From positions 186,001 to 250,000 of the forward strand of contig NZ_JACVEE010000002.1 in assembly GCF_015355755.1 (NCBI RefSeq): a stretch of 64,000 bases of DNA, in the 5' to 3' direction. The stretch's first letter is position 1, and each line of letters starts with the position of its first letter. The position numbers and the translations under genes are program-made. The notes beneath the pieces are model-generated. The model saw only the letters and a list, made by a program, of their open reading frames with translations, was not told where the DNA came from and ran no database searches. Positions 7,810-16,529 of the stretch are shown piece by piece. Origin of the DNA: Nocardia sp. XZ_19_385. GTDB lineage: Bacteria > Actinomycetota > Actinomycetes > Mycobacteriales > Mycobacteriaceae.

Positions 7810-9015
7810 ATGACATCGCCACCGGAATCCGCCATCGGCGCAGAGTTCGCCGACTTCCTGCGGACCCTGCTGCCCGAGATGGTCCGGGAAACCCTGTCCG
7901 GGGTTTTCCGCCAGGTCCCCGACTATCAGGATCTGCCCGCGGACCTGATCGGCATCGAATTGCCGCAGGCCACCGAGGCGAATCTGCGCCTGTTCCTGAA
8001 CTCGGTGATCGAGGGGCGGGTACCGCGCGAGGAGGACGTCACCGAGCTGATCGAGATCGCGGTGCACCGGGCCCGGGCGGGGGTGCCGCTGGACACGGTG
8101 CTGTCGGTCTATCACCACGGTGCCGCGGCTGCTTGGAATTCGGTTGCCGCCCTGGCGAATACGCCCGAACAACGCGATCAGCTCCTGGCCTTGGTGCCGT
8201 ATGTGCTGGGCTATCTCGGCGCGGTGACGCCCGGTGTGGCGGGTGCCTATCTGCGCGAACGCCAAGACCTGCACTGGGAGCAACGCGAGGCCAAACGTGC
8301 TGTCGCGCAGGCGCTCGTGCACGGCAAGCCCGCCGACCTGCTGGCGGAGCGGTTCGGAATCTTCCTCGATGGCGGCTTCCAGGTGCTGGTGTTCCGGCTC
8401 GCCGAACCGGAAGGCAAGCCGACCGGGGCCGGGCGTCCGGTACTGCGACTCGCGCACACCGAGATCGAAGCGCTGTCACCGCGCGCGTTGAGCACCATGG
8501 AACGCTCCGGTGGCGTGGTGCTCATTCCCGCCGCCGATGCCGAAACCCCGGGCAAGCTGGATACTTTCGTCGCCCGGATGGCGACGGGCACGGGCCTGCG
8601 CACCGTCGCGGGTCATGCGGTCGCGGCGAGCCCGGCGCAGGTCTGCGCGGCCGCCGAGGAAGCCGGCGAGATCGTCCGGCTGGCCGACCGCCTGCACCGG
8701 CCCACCGGGGTCTATCGCATGGCGGACCTGGCCCTGCAGTACCAGCTGGCCCGCCCCGGTCCCGCCCGGTCCTGGCTGCTGTCGCTCCTGGATCCGCTGG
8801 CCGAGCACCAGCATCTCCTCGATACCTTGCGCGCCCTGATGCGGCACGGATACAACCGGCAGGAGGCGGCGGATTCGCTGGTGGTGCACCGCAATACGCT
8901 CAACTATCGGCTCAACCGGATCAGCACCCTCACCGGCTACGATCCGGGCCGCCCGGACCACGCGCAGCTGTTCGCCGCAGCCCTGACGGCCAGCGATATC
9001 GACGCCTCCGAGTAG
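7810..9015 (+). CDS. PucR/CdaR-type transcriptional regulator
   Basis: 401 residues. The N-terminal 170 residues (EFADFLRTLLPEMVRETLSG ... VPLDTVLSVYHHGAAAAWNS) match the RsbRD-type helical sensor found in actinobacterial PucR-like proteins. A middle domain of about 120 residues is followed by the PucR C-terminal helix-turn-helix at the very end (RHGYNRQEAADSLVVHRNTL, then YRLNRISTLTGYDP). Such proteins act as regulators of nearby catabolic or lipase genes in response to unknown ligands. The ATG at 7810 is the first that begins the sensor domain. It is divergent from the lipase and followed 77 bases later by a carboxylesterase on the same strand; both hydrolases are plausible targets. Confidence 0.85.
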   Translation: MTSPPESAIGAEFADFLRTLLPEMVRETLSGVFRQVPDYQDLPADLIGIELPQATEANLRLFLNSVIEGRVPREEDVTELIEIAVHRARAGVPLDTVLSVYHHGAAAAWNSVAALANTPEQRDQLLALVPYVLGYLGAVTPGVAGAYLRERQDLHWEQREAKRAVAQALVHGKPADLLAERFGIFLDGGFQVLVFRLAEPEGKPTGAGRPVLRLAHTEIEALSPRALSTMERSGGVVLIPAADAETPGKLDTFVARMATGTGLRTVAGHAVAASPAQVCAAAEEAGEIVRLADRLHRPTGVYRMADLALQYQLARPGPARSWLLSLLDPLAEHQHLLDTLRALMRHGYNRQEAADSLVVHRNTLNYRLNRISTLTGYDPGRPDHAQLFAAALTASDIDASE

Positions 9016-9092
9016 CCGCCGCCTGACACGGTGGAACACAATCTGATTACTTCTGTCTGGGCCAGAGTGCCCCAGGCCGATACCATCTACTG

Positions 9093-10604
9093 ATGGTGGC
9101 AACGACCGATATCGAGACCGCTGAGGGAATTGTGCGGGGTCGGCGCGGCCGCCGTGTTCTGCGCTGGCGGGCCCTGCCCTACGCCGCACCGCCGGTGGGC
9201 GAGTGGCGTTTTCGAGCGCCACAACCGGTGCAGCCGTGGACCGGCGTGCGGGATGCGACGGAATTCGGCTTCGCCGCCATGCAGCATCGGGCGGGCGCGC
9301 GCATCGGCCCGCGCCAATACCAGCCGACCAGCGAAGACTCGCTGACGCTGAATGTCACCGCGCCCGTGGCGTCTTCGTCGAAGCCGCGTCCGGTCATGGT
9401 GTTCATCCACGGCGGCGGATACCTGATGGGCACCTCGGCGCTGGGCTTGTATTCCGGTGCGCGCCTGGCACTGCGCGGCGATGTGATCGTGGTGTCGATC
9501 AACTATCGACTAGGCGCGTTCGGATATGTCGACTTCAGCGAGTTCGCCACGGCCGAACGGCCTTTCGAGTCGAACCTCGGACTCCGCGATCAGGTCGCCG
9601 CGCTGCAGTGGGTGCGGCGCAATATCGCGGCCTTCGGCGGCGATCCGGAGAACGTCACCGTCTTCGGCGAATCCGCGGGCGCCCATGCGGTACTCGCCCT
9701 GTTCGCCACTCCGGCCGCGAAAGGCCTGTTCCACCGCGGTATTTCGCAGAGTCCGCCCGCTGACTGGGCGATGACCGCCGAGGACGCGCGCGCCTTCGCC
9801 CGGCGCTGCCTGAGCGCGCTGGGCGCCGATCCCGCCGACGCCGTCCGGGCCCTGAACGAGTCCTCCGCGAACGACATCCGAAAGGCGGTCGCCCGCGTCA
9901 TCGGGCAGGTACTGCAGGAGCACCCCGGATTGTTCGCCGCGTCCCCGGTCATCGACGGAGACTTCCTGCCCCAGTCGCCGATCGACGCGTTCGCCGACGG
10001 CACCGCGCACCGGCTGCCGCTCATCATCGGCACCTGTCGCGACGAGGGCACGCTGTTCGCGCGATTCGCCGACGGCCTGCCCACTACCCCGAAGCGATTG
10101 CACGCCGTGTTCACGCGCGCGGGCGACGATGTCGAATCCCGCGTCACCGCAGCGTATCCGGGCTATCCACAGGACCGGGTGGCCGTGCGAATGGGCGGCG
10201 ACTACGTCTTCTGGCGGCCCTCGGTCACCGTCATGGAGTCCCACAGCCAATACGCGCCCACCTACGCCTACCGCTACGATTTCGCGCCGCGCGCACTGCA
10301 ACTCGCAAAAGTCGGCGCTACGCACGCCACCGACCTGATCCCGGTATTCGGCGCCACCGACGGCCCCATCGGACGAGCCTTCACCGCAACGGGCGGCCGG
10401 CACGGATTGCAGGCGGTGACCCGCCAATTCCAGGACAACTGGCTGGCATTCGCTCGCACCGGAGCACCGCTGCCCTCTTGGCCCGCCTACACCGAAGAGC
10501 GCCGCACCACGCTGATCATCGATGATCCGACCCGCCTGGAGCACGATCCGGAGCAGGCGAAACGCATCGCCTGGCAGGGGATTCGTGCGTCGACACTCAC
10601 TTGA
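9093..10604 (+). CDS. Type-B carboxylesterase
   Basis: 503 residues with the full carboxylesterase type-B pattern: EGIVRGRRGRRVLRWRALPY at the N-terminus, EDSLTLNVTAP, oxyanion HGGGYLMG, the nucleophile elbow TVFGESAGAHAV (Ser about 195), the acid residue in GTCRDEGTLF and the catalytic His in VGATHATDLIPVFG. There is no signal peptide, so it is probably cytoplasmic. It hydrolyses carboxylic esters; this family includes para-nitrobenzyl esterases and cocaine-esterase-like enzymes, and the substrate cannot be read from sequence. Its last 8 bases overlap the 3' end of the convergent Fpg-family gene. Confidence 0.9.
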   Translation: MVATTDIETAEGIVRGRRGRRVLRWRALPYAAPPVGEWRFRAPQPVQPWTGVRDATEFGFAAMQHRAGARIGPRQYQPTSEDSLTLNVTAPVASSSKPRPVMVFIHGGGYLMGTSALGLYSGARLALRGDVIVVSINYRLGAFGYVDFSEFATAERPFESNLGLRDQVAALQWVRRNIAAFGGDPENVTVFGESAGAHAVLALFATPAAKGLFHRGISQSPPADWAMTAEDARAFARRCLSALGADPADAVRALNESSANDIRKAVARVIGQVLQEHPGLFAASPVIDGDFLPQSPIDAFADGTAHRLPLIIGTCRDEGTLFARFADGLPTTPKRLHAVFTRAGDDVESRVTAAYPGYPQDRVAVRMGGDYVFWRPSVTVMESHSQYAPTYAYRYDFAPRALQLAKVGATHATDLIPVFGATDGPIGRAFTATGGRHGLQAVTRQFQDNWLAFARTGAPLPSWPAYTEERRTTLIIDDPTRLEHDPEQAKRIAWQGIRASTLT

Positions 10605-11466
10605 GCAAGCGGGACATGCGGCGGTCGGCGAGGACCTTGCCGCCGGTCTGACAGGTAGGGCAGTACTGAAAGGACCGTTCCGCGTAGGAGACTTCGCGGA
10701 CGGTGTCGCCACAGACCGGGCACGGCAGACCGGTACGAGCGTGAACTCGCATGCCGGAACGCTTTTCGCCCTTCAAGCGCGCCGCGGCCTGGCCCACGGA
10801 GCGCTCGACCGCATCGGTGAGCACCCCCCGCATGGCGGCGTACAGCTCCGAAACCTTCTGGGCAGGCATGGTTTTGGTGCTGGCGAACGGTGACACCTTG
10901 GCGGTGTGCAGGATCTCGTCGGAATAGGCGTTGCCGATCCCGGCGATCAAGGTCTGGTCGACGATGGCCGTCTTGATCCGCTGCGACGCTCCGCGCAGGA
11001 TCTCGGTGAACTGTTCCTCGGTGACCTCGAGCGCGTCCGGCCCGAGCCGCGCGATGCCGGGCACCAGCTTCGGATCCTCGACGATGTAGACCGCCAGCCG
11101 CTTCTTGGTCCCCGCCTCGGTCAGGTCGAAGGCCGGGGTCGCGCCTTCGGGGTCGAAGAAGTGCACCCGCAACGCCAGCGGGCTCTTCCCGCCCGGCTTC
11201 GGCGGCGTCTGACTCGGCTCGTCGAGCCAGCGCAGCCAGCCGCCCCGGGACAGGTGCGTGATCAACCACAGGCCGCCGCAATCCATCCCCAGGAACTTCC
11301 CCCAGCGGCCCGCGCCGGTGACATCGCGCCCCGACAGCGCCGTCACGGGCGGGTCGAAGGTCTTCACCGCACTCAGCGCCGCCACATCGACACGCCCCAC
11401 CACCGCGCCGACCGCATGCTCCCGCAGGAACTGCGCCAACGCCTCTACTTCCGGCAGTTCGGGCAC
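10597..11466 (-). CDS. Fpg/Nei-family DNA glycosylase
   Basis: 289 residues, GTG start. The mature N-terminus PELPEVEALA provides the catalytic Pro and Glu; GRWGKFLGMD carries the conserved Lys; the helix-two-turn-helix region is QTLIAGIGNAYSDEILHTAK; and the C-terminal zinc finger is CPVC-16 residues-CPTC followed by an Arg-rich end. The enzyme removes oxidised bases (8-oxoguanine or fragmented purines) and nicks the strand. It looks like the second, shorter-loop paralogue that actinobacteria carry beside canonical MutM/Fpg, so the exact base preference is uncertain. The stop lies within the last codons of the convergent carboxylesterase. cobF is 41 bases upstream on the same strand. Confidence 0.88.
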   Translation of the reverse strand: MPELPEVEALAQFLREHAVGAVVGRVDVAALSAVKTFDPPVTALSGRDVTGAGRWGKFLGMDCGGLWLITHLSRGGWLRWLDEPSQTPPKPGGKSPLALRVHFFDPEGATPAFDLTEAGTKKRLAVYIVEDPKLVPGIARLGPDALEVTEEQFTEILRGASQRIKTAIVDQTLIAGIGNAYSDEILHTAKVSPFASTKTMPAQKVSELYAAMRGVLTDAVERSVGQAAARLKGEKRSGMRVHARTGLPCPVCGDTVREVSYAERSFQYCPTCQTGGKVLADRRMSRLLK

Positions 11467-11507
11467 GTGTCACAGGTTACCCGGAGGCACCGACAAAGGC
11501 CTGGTGA

Positions 11508-12242
11508 TCAGCCTCGCCGCAGCTGGTAGACGTCCATGATCCAGCCCTTTTCGGCGCGCAGCCGGGTGCGGGTGGCCACGATCTCCCGCTCGACCGACCG
11601 CAGCTGGCCCTCGATCAGGATCTCGTCGGGCATCCCCAGGTACGCGCCCCACCAGATGTGGATGTCGTCGCCGGGCACCTCGGTGAACGAGCACTCGCCG
11701 TCGAGCATGACCACCGCGGAACTGCCGAGACCTTCCTCGCGCAGCCGCCGGCCGGTGGTGATGTGGACCGGTTCGCCGATGCGATGCAGCACCACGCGGT
11801 GCCGGGCGGCGAGAGCCTGCACGCTCGTGACGCCCGGGATCACCTCGTAGTCGAAGGAGCCGCCACCCGCCAGCACCCGCTCCACCATGCGCAACGTGCT
11901 GTCGTAGAGCGACGGGTCACCCCACACGAGCAGGCCGCCGACGCCCTCGACCTGGTCGAAGGCCGCCCGGAGCAGGGCGGCGCGGCGGTCGTGCCAATCT
12001 TCGACCACCCCTTGGTAATCGGCGGGCGTGCGGTCGCGCGGCGGGTCCGGGATTTCCACGATCCGGTACGGGCGATCCATATGCTCGGACAGGATCGCGG
12101 TGCGCACGTCGAGCAGTTCCTGCTTCTCCGCGCCCTTACCGATGACGAAGAACACCTCGACCTGGCGCATGGCCTTGATGGCCTGCACGGTTACCTGGTC
12201 GGGGTCGCCCGCACCGATGCCGATCACGTAGAGCTTGCGCAT
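11508..12242 (-). CDS. cobF: Precorrin-6A synthase (deacetylating) CobF
   Basis: 244 residues. [20 protein letters not shown] is the SAM-binding N-terminal loop of cobalamin methyltransferases; [16 protein letters not shown] and [20 protein letters not shown] follow in the order typical of the tetrapyrrole methylase family, and the C-terminal [18 protein letters not shown] is characteristic of CobF. It methylates precorrin-5 at C-1 and releases acetate in the aerobic B12 pathway. I chose the ATG at 12240-12242 because GGAAAG sits 10 bases upstream and the protein then begins right at the conserved strand; an ATG at 12258-12260 would add six residues. No other B12 gene is in the window. Divergent from thyA with a 45 bp gap. 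Confidence 0.92.
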   Translation of the reverse strand: MRKLYVIGIGAGDPDQVTVQAIKAMRQVEVFFVIGKGAEKQELLDVRTAILSEHMDRPYRIVEIPDPPRDRTPADYQGVVEDWHDRRAALLRAAFDQVEGVGGLLVWGDPSLYDSTLRMVERVLAGGGSFDYEVIPGVTSVQALAARHRVVLHRIGEPVHITTGRRLREEGLGSSAVVMLDGECSFTEVPGDDIHIWWGAYLGMPDEILIEGQLRSVEREIVATRTRLRAEKGWIMDVYQLRRG

Positions 12243-12287
12243 GTGCGGAGAGCTTTCCATGTGGCCCGCCCACTAAGCTCGTCACCC

Positions 12288-13091
12288 GTGGCGACCACCG
12301 ATACGCAGTACGAGGATCTGCTCCGGCTGGTGCTGGAGTCCGGGACCGCGAAGGCGGACCGCACCGGGACCGGCACCCGCAGCGTGTTCGGACACCAGTT
12401 GCGATATGACCTGTCGCAAGGATTCCCGCTGGTCACCACCAAGAAAGTGCATCTGAAGTCGATCGTCTACGAGTTGCTGTGGTTCCTGCGCGGCGACTCC
12501 AACGTGGGCTGGCTGCGCGAGCACGGCGTCTCGATCTGGGACGAGTGGGCGGACGCGGACGGCGAGCTCGGCCCGGTCTACGGCGTGCAGTGGCGCTCCT
12601 GGCCGACACCGGACGGCGGCCACATCGACCAGATCAGCCAGGTCGTCGAGACCCTGCGCGGCAACCCGGATTCGCGCCGCATCATCGTCTCCGCGTGGAA
12701 CGTGGCCGAGCTGGACCAGATGGCGCTGGCCCCGTGCCACGCGTTCTTCCAGTTCTATGTCGCCGACGGGAAGCTGTCCTGCCAGCTGTATCAGCGCAGC
12801 GCCGACCTGTTCCTCGGGGTCCCGTTCAATATCGCCAGCTACGCGCTGCTGACCCACATGGTCGCCCAGCAGACCGGCCTCGGGCTCGGCGATTTCATCT
12901 GGACCGGCGGCGACTGCCACATCTACGACAACCACCTCGAGCAGGTCACCGAACAGCTCACCCGGCAGCCGTACCCGTTCCCGGCGCTGCGACTGAACCA
13001 GGCGCCGTCGCTGTTCGAGTACCGCTACGAGGACGTGGAAATCGTTGACTACCAGCACCATCCGGCGATCAAGGCGCCGGTGGCGGTGTGA
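12288..13091 (+). CDS. thyA: Thymidylate synthase
   Basis: 267 residues, the standard ThyA length. It has the dUMP phosphate-binding [18 protein letters not shown], the catalytic Cys in [18 protein letters not shown], the [20 protein letters not shown] segment and the C-terminal [14 protein letters not shown], whose end closes over the substrate. It converts dUMP plus methylene-tetrahydrofolate to dTMP plus dihydrofolate. The GTG start at 12288 gives [16 protein letters not shown], as in mycobacterial ThyA. Its stop overlaps the start of the DHFR gene (GTGAG), the conserved thyA-dfrA pair that regenerates tetrahydrofolate. Confidence 0.97.
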   Translation: MATTDTQYEDLLRLVLESGTAKADRTGTGTRSVFGHQLRYDLSQGFPLVTTKKVHLKSIVYELLWFLRGDSNVGWLREHGVSIWDEWADADGELGPVYGVQWRSWPTPDGGHIDQISQVVETLRGNPDSRRIIVSAWNVAELDQMALAPCHAFFQFYVADGKLSCQLYQRSADLFLGVPFNIASYALLTHMVAQQTGLGLGDFIWTGGDCHIYDNHLEQVTEQLTRQPYPFPALRLNQAPSLFEYRYEDVEIVDYQHHPAIKAPVAV

Positions 13092-13573
13092 GCGCGCGCA
13101 AGATCGGCCTGATCTGGGCGCAGACGCCCGACGGCGTCATCGGATTCGAGAACACCATCCCCTGGCGACTACCCGAGGACCTGACCAACTTCAAGGCCGT
13201 GACCTCGGGACATCCGGTCATCATGGGCCGGCGCACCTGGGATTCGCTGCCCGCGAAATTCCGCCCGCTGCCGGAACGCCGCAATATCGTGGTCACCCGG
13301 CAGGCCGACTGGTCGGCCGAAGGCGCCGAACGCGTCGAATCCGTCGACGCGGCACTGGCCGCGGCCGACGGTGACGTCTGGGTGATGGGCGGCGGCGAAA
13401 TTTACCGCGCCACCATGGAATTCGCCACTGAACTGCTGGTCACCGAGGTGGACGTCAGAGTCGACGGCGATGCCTACGCCCCGGAGATCGGCCCCGAATG
13501 GCAAGCGGCGCCGGAGCCTTGGCGAGAATCATCGAACGGTCTGCGGTTCCGGATCGTGCGCTACACCCGCTGA
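13088..13573 (+). CDS. dfrA: Dihydrofolate reductase
   Basis: 161 residues, GTG start overlapping the thyA stop. All DHFR landmarks are present: [20 protein letters not shown] with the Met20-type loop, [12 protein letters not shown] with the active-site acid residue, [23 protein letters not shown] and the NADPH-binding [13 protein letters not shown]. It reduces dihydrofolate with NADPH and is the trimethoprim target. Translational coupling to thyA matches the linked function. Confidence 0.97.
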   Translation: MSARKIGLIWAQTPDGVIGFENTIPWRLPEDLTNFKAVTSGHPVIMGRRTWDSLPAKFRPLPERRNIVVTRQADWSAEGAERVESVDAALAAADGDVWVMGGGEIYRATMEFATELLVTEVDVRVDGDAYAPEIGPEWQAAPEPWRESSNGLRFRIVRYTR

Positions 13574-13613
13574 CCGGCCCCACTCAAACCCGGCCCGCGA
13601 CAATCGCCGGTCG

Positions 13614-13632
13614 GGCATACTCCTGATATGCC
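13614..13632. promoter_or_regulatory. GGCATA-7-TATGCC palindrome before the cupin gene
   Basis: GGCATA at 13614-13619 and TATGCC at 13627-13632 form a perfect 6+6 bp inverted repeat, 41 bp before the cupin start and 41 bp after the DHFR stop. It includes CATACT, a fair -10-like hexamer. Could be a promoter-operator; low certainty. Confidence 0.3.
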
Positions 13633-13672
13633 AGCCCAGCACCGATGAAGTGATGCGAAAGGCAATCTCTCT

Positions 13673-13999
13673 ATGGAAAAGAAATCGCTGACAGCGGTCG
13701 CCCGCCAACAGCTCAAGTTGGCCGCTACCGCCACCAGCGGGCGCAGTTCGCAAACCATCTTCGGCGGACATGCCGCCTCGCTCCGGCAGACGGTGGTCGG
13801 CCTGTCGGCGGGCCAGAGCCTGGCCGAACACGACAATGCGGGCGACGCAACACTCCTGGTCCTCAGCGGCACCCTGACCCTGATCAGTGGTGGCAACGAG
13901 TGGAAAGGTTCGACCGGTGACCTGCTGGTCGTGCCCAAGGCCAGGCACAGTGTCAAAGCCAACGAGGACGTTGCGTTCCTGCTCACAGTTGCCAAGTAA
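13673..13999 (+). CDS. Small cupin-domain protein
   Basis: 108 residues, a single cupin barrel. The first cupin motif region is GLSAGQSLAEHDNAGDATLLVLSG and the second is STGDLLVVPKARHSVKANED. Canonical motif 1 G(X)5HXH is reduced to one His here (AEH then D), so metal binding may be incomplete, with His of RHSV as another ligand. Such stand-alone cupins are often annotated LuxR-like or stress-linked; no substrate is known. AAAGG 9 bases upstream supports the ATG. It lies 50 bases before the DyP-encapsulin pair on the same strand, so it may be co-transcribed with them. Confidence 0.75.
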   Translation: MEKKSLTAVARQQLKLAATATSGRSSQTIFGGHAASLRQTVVGLSAGQSLAEHDNAGDATLLVLSGTLTLISGGNEWKGSTGDLLVVPKARHSVKANEDVAFLLTVAK

Positions 14000-14049
14000 G
14001 GCCACGCTGAGCCGATGGGCGGTCGGTCCCGGCTACTAGGCTGTTGATC

Positions 14050-15084
14050 ATGGGTGAGCCACAGCCGATCCTCGATCCACTCTCACCGAGCGCGATCTTT
14101 CTGGTCGTGACCATCGATGAGGGGGGCGAGTCGGCTGTGCGCGACCTTCTCGAGGACCTGTCAGGGCTCAAGCGCTCCGTCGGTTTCCGCGTGCCGGGTT
14201 CGGACCTGTCGATTGTCACCTCGATCGGCTCCGCCGCGTGGGACCGGCTCTTCAGCGGCTCCCGCCCGGCCGCGCTGCGGGAGTTCCCGGGTTACTTCGG
14301 GCCGAAGCATCAGGCCCCCGCGACGCCGGGCGACCTGCTGTTCCACATCAAGTCCCAAACCCCGGACGCCGCTTTCGAATTGGCGATGACGATCGGCGAG
14401 AAACTCGAGGGCGCGGGGACCGTCGTCGACGAGACCATCGGTTTCCGCTACTTCGAACAGCGGGACCTGCTGGGATTCGTGGACGGCACCGAGAACCCCG
14501 AGGGCCCGCTCGCCAAATCGGCCGCGCTGGTCGGGGACGAGGATCCCGAATTCGCCGGCGGCAGTTACGTTGTCGTGCAGAAGTACACGCACGATCTGAC
14601 TGCCTGGCGCGCGCTGCCGGTCCCCGAGCAGGAGCGCGTGATCGGGCGCACCAAGCTCGAGGATTACGAGCTGTCCGACGCGGACAAGCCCGCCGATTCG
14701 CATGTGGCCGTGAACACCGTCACCGACCCCGAGACCGGCGCGGAACGCAAGATCCTGCGCGCCAATATGCCCTTCGGTAGCGTCAAGGAGGGCGAGTTCG
14801 GCACGTACTACATCGCCTACGCGGCCTCCCCCGATGTCACCGACAGCATGCTCGTCCGGATGTTCCTCGGCACCGAGGACGCTACCCACGATCGCATCCT
14901 TGATTTCTCCACAGCCATCACGGGTACTCAGTTCTTTACACCGTCCGCCGATTTCTTCGAGGACCTGCCCGAGCCCGCGGAAGCGCCCGGGGAATCGGCG
15001 GGCATCGATGTTCACAGCAATGGCAGTCAAAGCAATGGCAGCGGCTCACTCGGCATCGGCACATTGAAAAGGAGTAGGTCATGA
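14050..15084 (+). CDS. dypB: DyP-type heme peroxidase with encapsulin cargo tag
   Basis: 344 residues. Class B dye-decolorising peroxidase: ferredoxin-like halves, GFVDGTENPEGPL with the distal catalytic Asp, the proximal His in DKPADSHVAVNT and the distal Arg in KILRANMPFGS. The enzyme uses hydrogen peroxide to oxidise dyes and phenolics. After the catalytic domain (ending FFEDLPEPAE) there is a Ser/Asn/Gly-rich linker of about 25 residues and then GSLGIGTLKRSRS, which matches the known encapsulin cargo-loading peptide. The protein is therefore expected inside the shell encoded by the next gene, whose ATG overlaps this stop. An in-frame TTG six bases earlier is a weaker start. Confidence 0.95.
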   Translation: MGEPQPILDPLSPSAIFLVVTIDEGGESAVRDLLEDLSGLKRSVGFRVPGSDLSIVTSIGSAAWDRLFSGSRPAALREFPGYFGPKHQAPATPGDLLFHIKSQTPDAAFELAMTIGEKLEGAGTVVDETIGFRYFEQRDLLGFVDGTENPEGPLAKSAALVGDEDPEFAGGSYVVVQKYTHDLTAWRALPVPEQERVIGRTKLEDYELSDADKPADSHVAVNTVTDPETGAERKILRANMPFGSVKEGEFGTYYIAYAASPDVTDSMLVRMFLGTEDATHDRILDFSTAITGTQFFTPSADFFEDLPEPAEAPGESAGIDVHSNGSQSNGSGSLGIGTLKRSRS

Positions 15085-15881
15085 ATAACCTCCATCGCGG
15101 GCTGGCGCCGATCACTTCCGAGGCTTGGAAGGCGATCGAGGAAGAAGCCGGCCGCACCTTCAAGCGCCATATCGCGGGCCGCCGCGTGGTCGACCTGTCC
15201 GGCCCGCACGGCGAGGATTACAACGCCGTCGGTTTGGGCCGCACCGAGCCGATCAGCGCACCCGATACCGGCGTGCAGGCACGGCAGCGCCAGGTCGCGC
15301 CGCTGGTGGAGTTGCGAGTGCCGTTCACGCTGTCCCGCGTCGAACTCGACAACGTCGAGAAGGGCGCTCAGGACGCTGATCTGGACCCGGTGAAGGATGC
15401 CGCCCGCAAGATCGCCTTCGCCGAGGACCGCGCCATCTTCGAGGGCTACGCGGCGGCCGGGATCACCGGGGTGCGGGCGAGCTCGTCCAACGAGTCGATC
15501 AAGGTGCCGACGGACCCGAAGGATGTCCCCGAGGCCGTCACCCAGGCGCTGAGCGCGCTGCGGTTGGCCGGTGTCGACGGCCCGTATTCGGTATTGCTCA
15601 GCGCCGACCTGTTCACCGCGGTCAGCGAGACCTCCGATCACGGCCACCCCATCCGCACCCACATCGAACGCCTCATCCCCGACGGCGAGATCATCTGGGC
15701 CCCCGCCATCGACGGCGCCTTCGTGCTCACCACCCGCGGCGGCGATTTCGATCTGAACCTGGGCCAGGACCTGTCCATCGGCTACCTGGCGCACGACGCC
15801 GAGAACGTGCAGCTCTACTTCCAGGAGAGCCTGCAGTTCCTGGTCTACACCGGCGAAGCCGCGGTCGCACTGGAGGCCTGA
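15081..15881 (+). CDS. enc: Family 1 encapsulin shell protein
   Basis: 266 residues, the usual length. MNNLHRGLAPITSEAWKAIE, RTFKRHIAGRRVVDLSGPHG, IAFAEDRAIFEGYAAAGITG and GQDLSIGYLAHDAENVQLYF are signatures of encapsulins with the HK97 capsid fold (linocin/CFP29 group); T=1 shells of 60 subunits about 24 nm wide are expected. It packages the DyP peroxidase encoded just upstream. The ATG overlaps the dyp stop as ATGA, and its ribosome site AAGGAG is located inside the codons for the last residues of the dyp cargo tag, so the end of the tag and the shell's translation signal share DNA. No ferritin-like or other tagged cargo gene is in the window. Confidence 0.96.
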   Translation: MNNLHRGLAPITSEAWKAIEEEAGRTFKRHIAGRRVVDLSGPHGEDYNAVGLGRTEPISAPDTGVQARQRQVAPLVELRVPFTLSRVELDNVEKGAQDADLDPVKDAARKIAFAEDRAIFEGYAAAGITGVRASSSNESIKVPTDPKDVPEAVTQALSALRLAGVDGPYSVLLSADLFTAVSETSDHGHPIRTHIERLIPDGEIIWAPAIDGAFVLTTRGGDFDLNLGQDLSIGYLAHDAENVQLYFQESLQFLVYTGEAAVALEA

Positions 15882-15893
15882 GCTCGGCCAGGA

Positions 15894-15921
15894 TTGACCT
15901 GCACCCCGCAGGCGGTAGCGT
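15894..15921 (+). promoter_or_regulatory. Putative promoter for the membrane protein gene
   Basis: TTGACC (15894-15899) and TAGCGT (15916-15921) are 16 bp apart in the gap between enc and the next gene, a good actinobacterial -35/-10 pair. A CCTGC-acccc-GCAGG inverted repeat falls between them. Inferred from pattern only. Confidence 0.4.
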
Positions 15922-15947
15922 GAAGCCGCTGACGCAGGAGGTGGACG

Positions 15948-16472
15948 ATGGTGCGCGCGGGTGTGGTGCCGGGGCGGCGAATCGCGCTGTATATCGGGAT
16001 CGGGATGCTGGTGACCGCGGCGCTGTGCCTGCTGGTCGTGGCCGTGTTCGGGTCGTATCGGGTGTTCACCGGGGCGCTGGCCGGGGTGGTAGCCGGGGCC
16101 GCGGCGCTGGTGGCGTTGTTCGCCCGGGATGCGATCGTGCTGACCGAGAGCGCGATCTACCTGCGGAAACCATGGCACGAAACGACCATCGACTGGGATC
16201 GCGTGGTCGCTGGGCGGTTCACGCTCGACGACCGCGAGCGGTGGTCGCTGGCACTGGATCTGGCCGGGGGTGACGAACAGCACGGGGAGCTGGTGCTGCT
16301 GTCCATTCCGCCGGTGGCCGGGCCCGTGTCCGGCGCTTACGACCTGCGCAAACGCGAGCAGGTCAACGAGATCCGGGAGATCCTGCGGCGCAAGAAGATT
16401 CCGATCACCGTGCTTCCGGAGATCGCCGGGGCGCTCAGCACACACTGGAAGATCGCACCGCCGACACGGTGA
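15948..16472 (+). CDS. Two-helix membrane protein with PH-like cytoplasmic domain
   Basis: 174 residues. Residues 10-33 and 39-60 are two hydrophobic membrane helices (GRRIALYIGIGMLVTAALCL and GALAGVVAGAAALVALF). The rest is soluble: DAIVLTESAIYLRKPWHETT, IDWDRVVAGRFTLDD and a charged end, resembling the PH-like DUF domains of small bacterial membrane proteins. GGAGG 6 bases upstream sets the ATG. No known function. It lies between the encapsulin and TerD-domain genes on the same strand but has its own likely promoter. Confidence 0.75.
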   Translation: MVRAGVVPGRRIALYIGIGMLVTAALCLLVVAVFGSYRVFTGALAGVVAGAAALVALFARDAIVLTESAIYLRKPWHETTIDWDRVVAGRFTLDDRERWSLALDLAGGDEQHGELVLLSIPPVAGPVSGAYDLRKREQVNEIREILRRKKIPITVLPEIAGALSTHWKIAPPTR

Positions 16473-16529
16473 CCCGGCACCGCCGCATATGGGGTGACGG
16501 GCCGGGGCGGGTCCAGTAGTTTGAGTGCT

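Noticed and set aside
13673..15881. Cupin as a further encapsulin cargo
   Set aside because: Its C-terminus (AFLLTVAK) has no LGIGxLK-type tag, so only its position links it to the shell.
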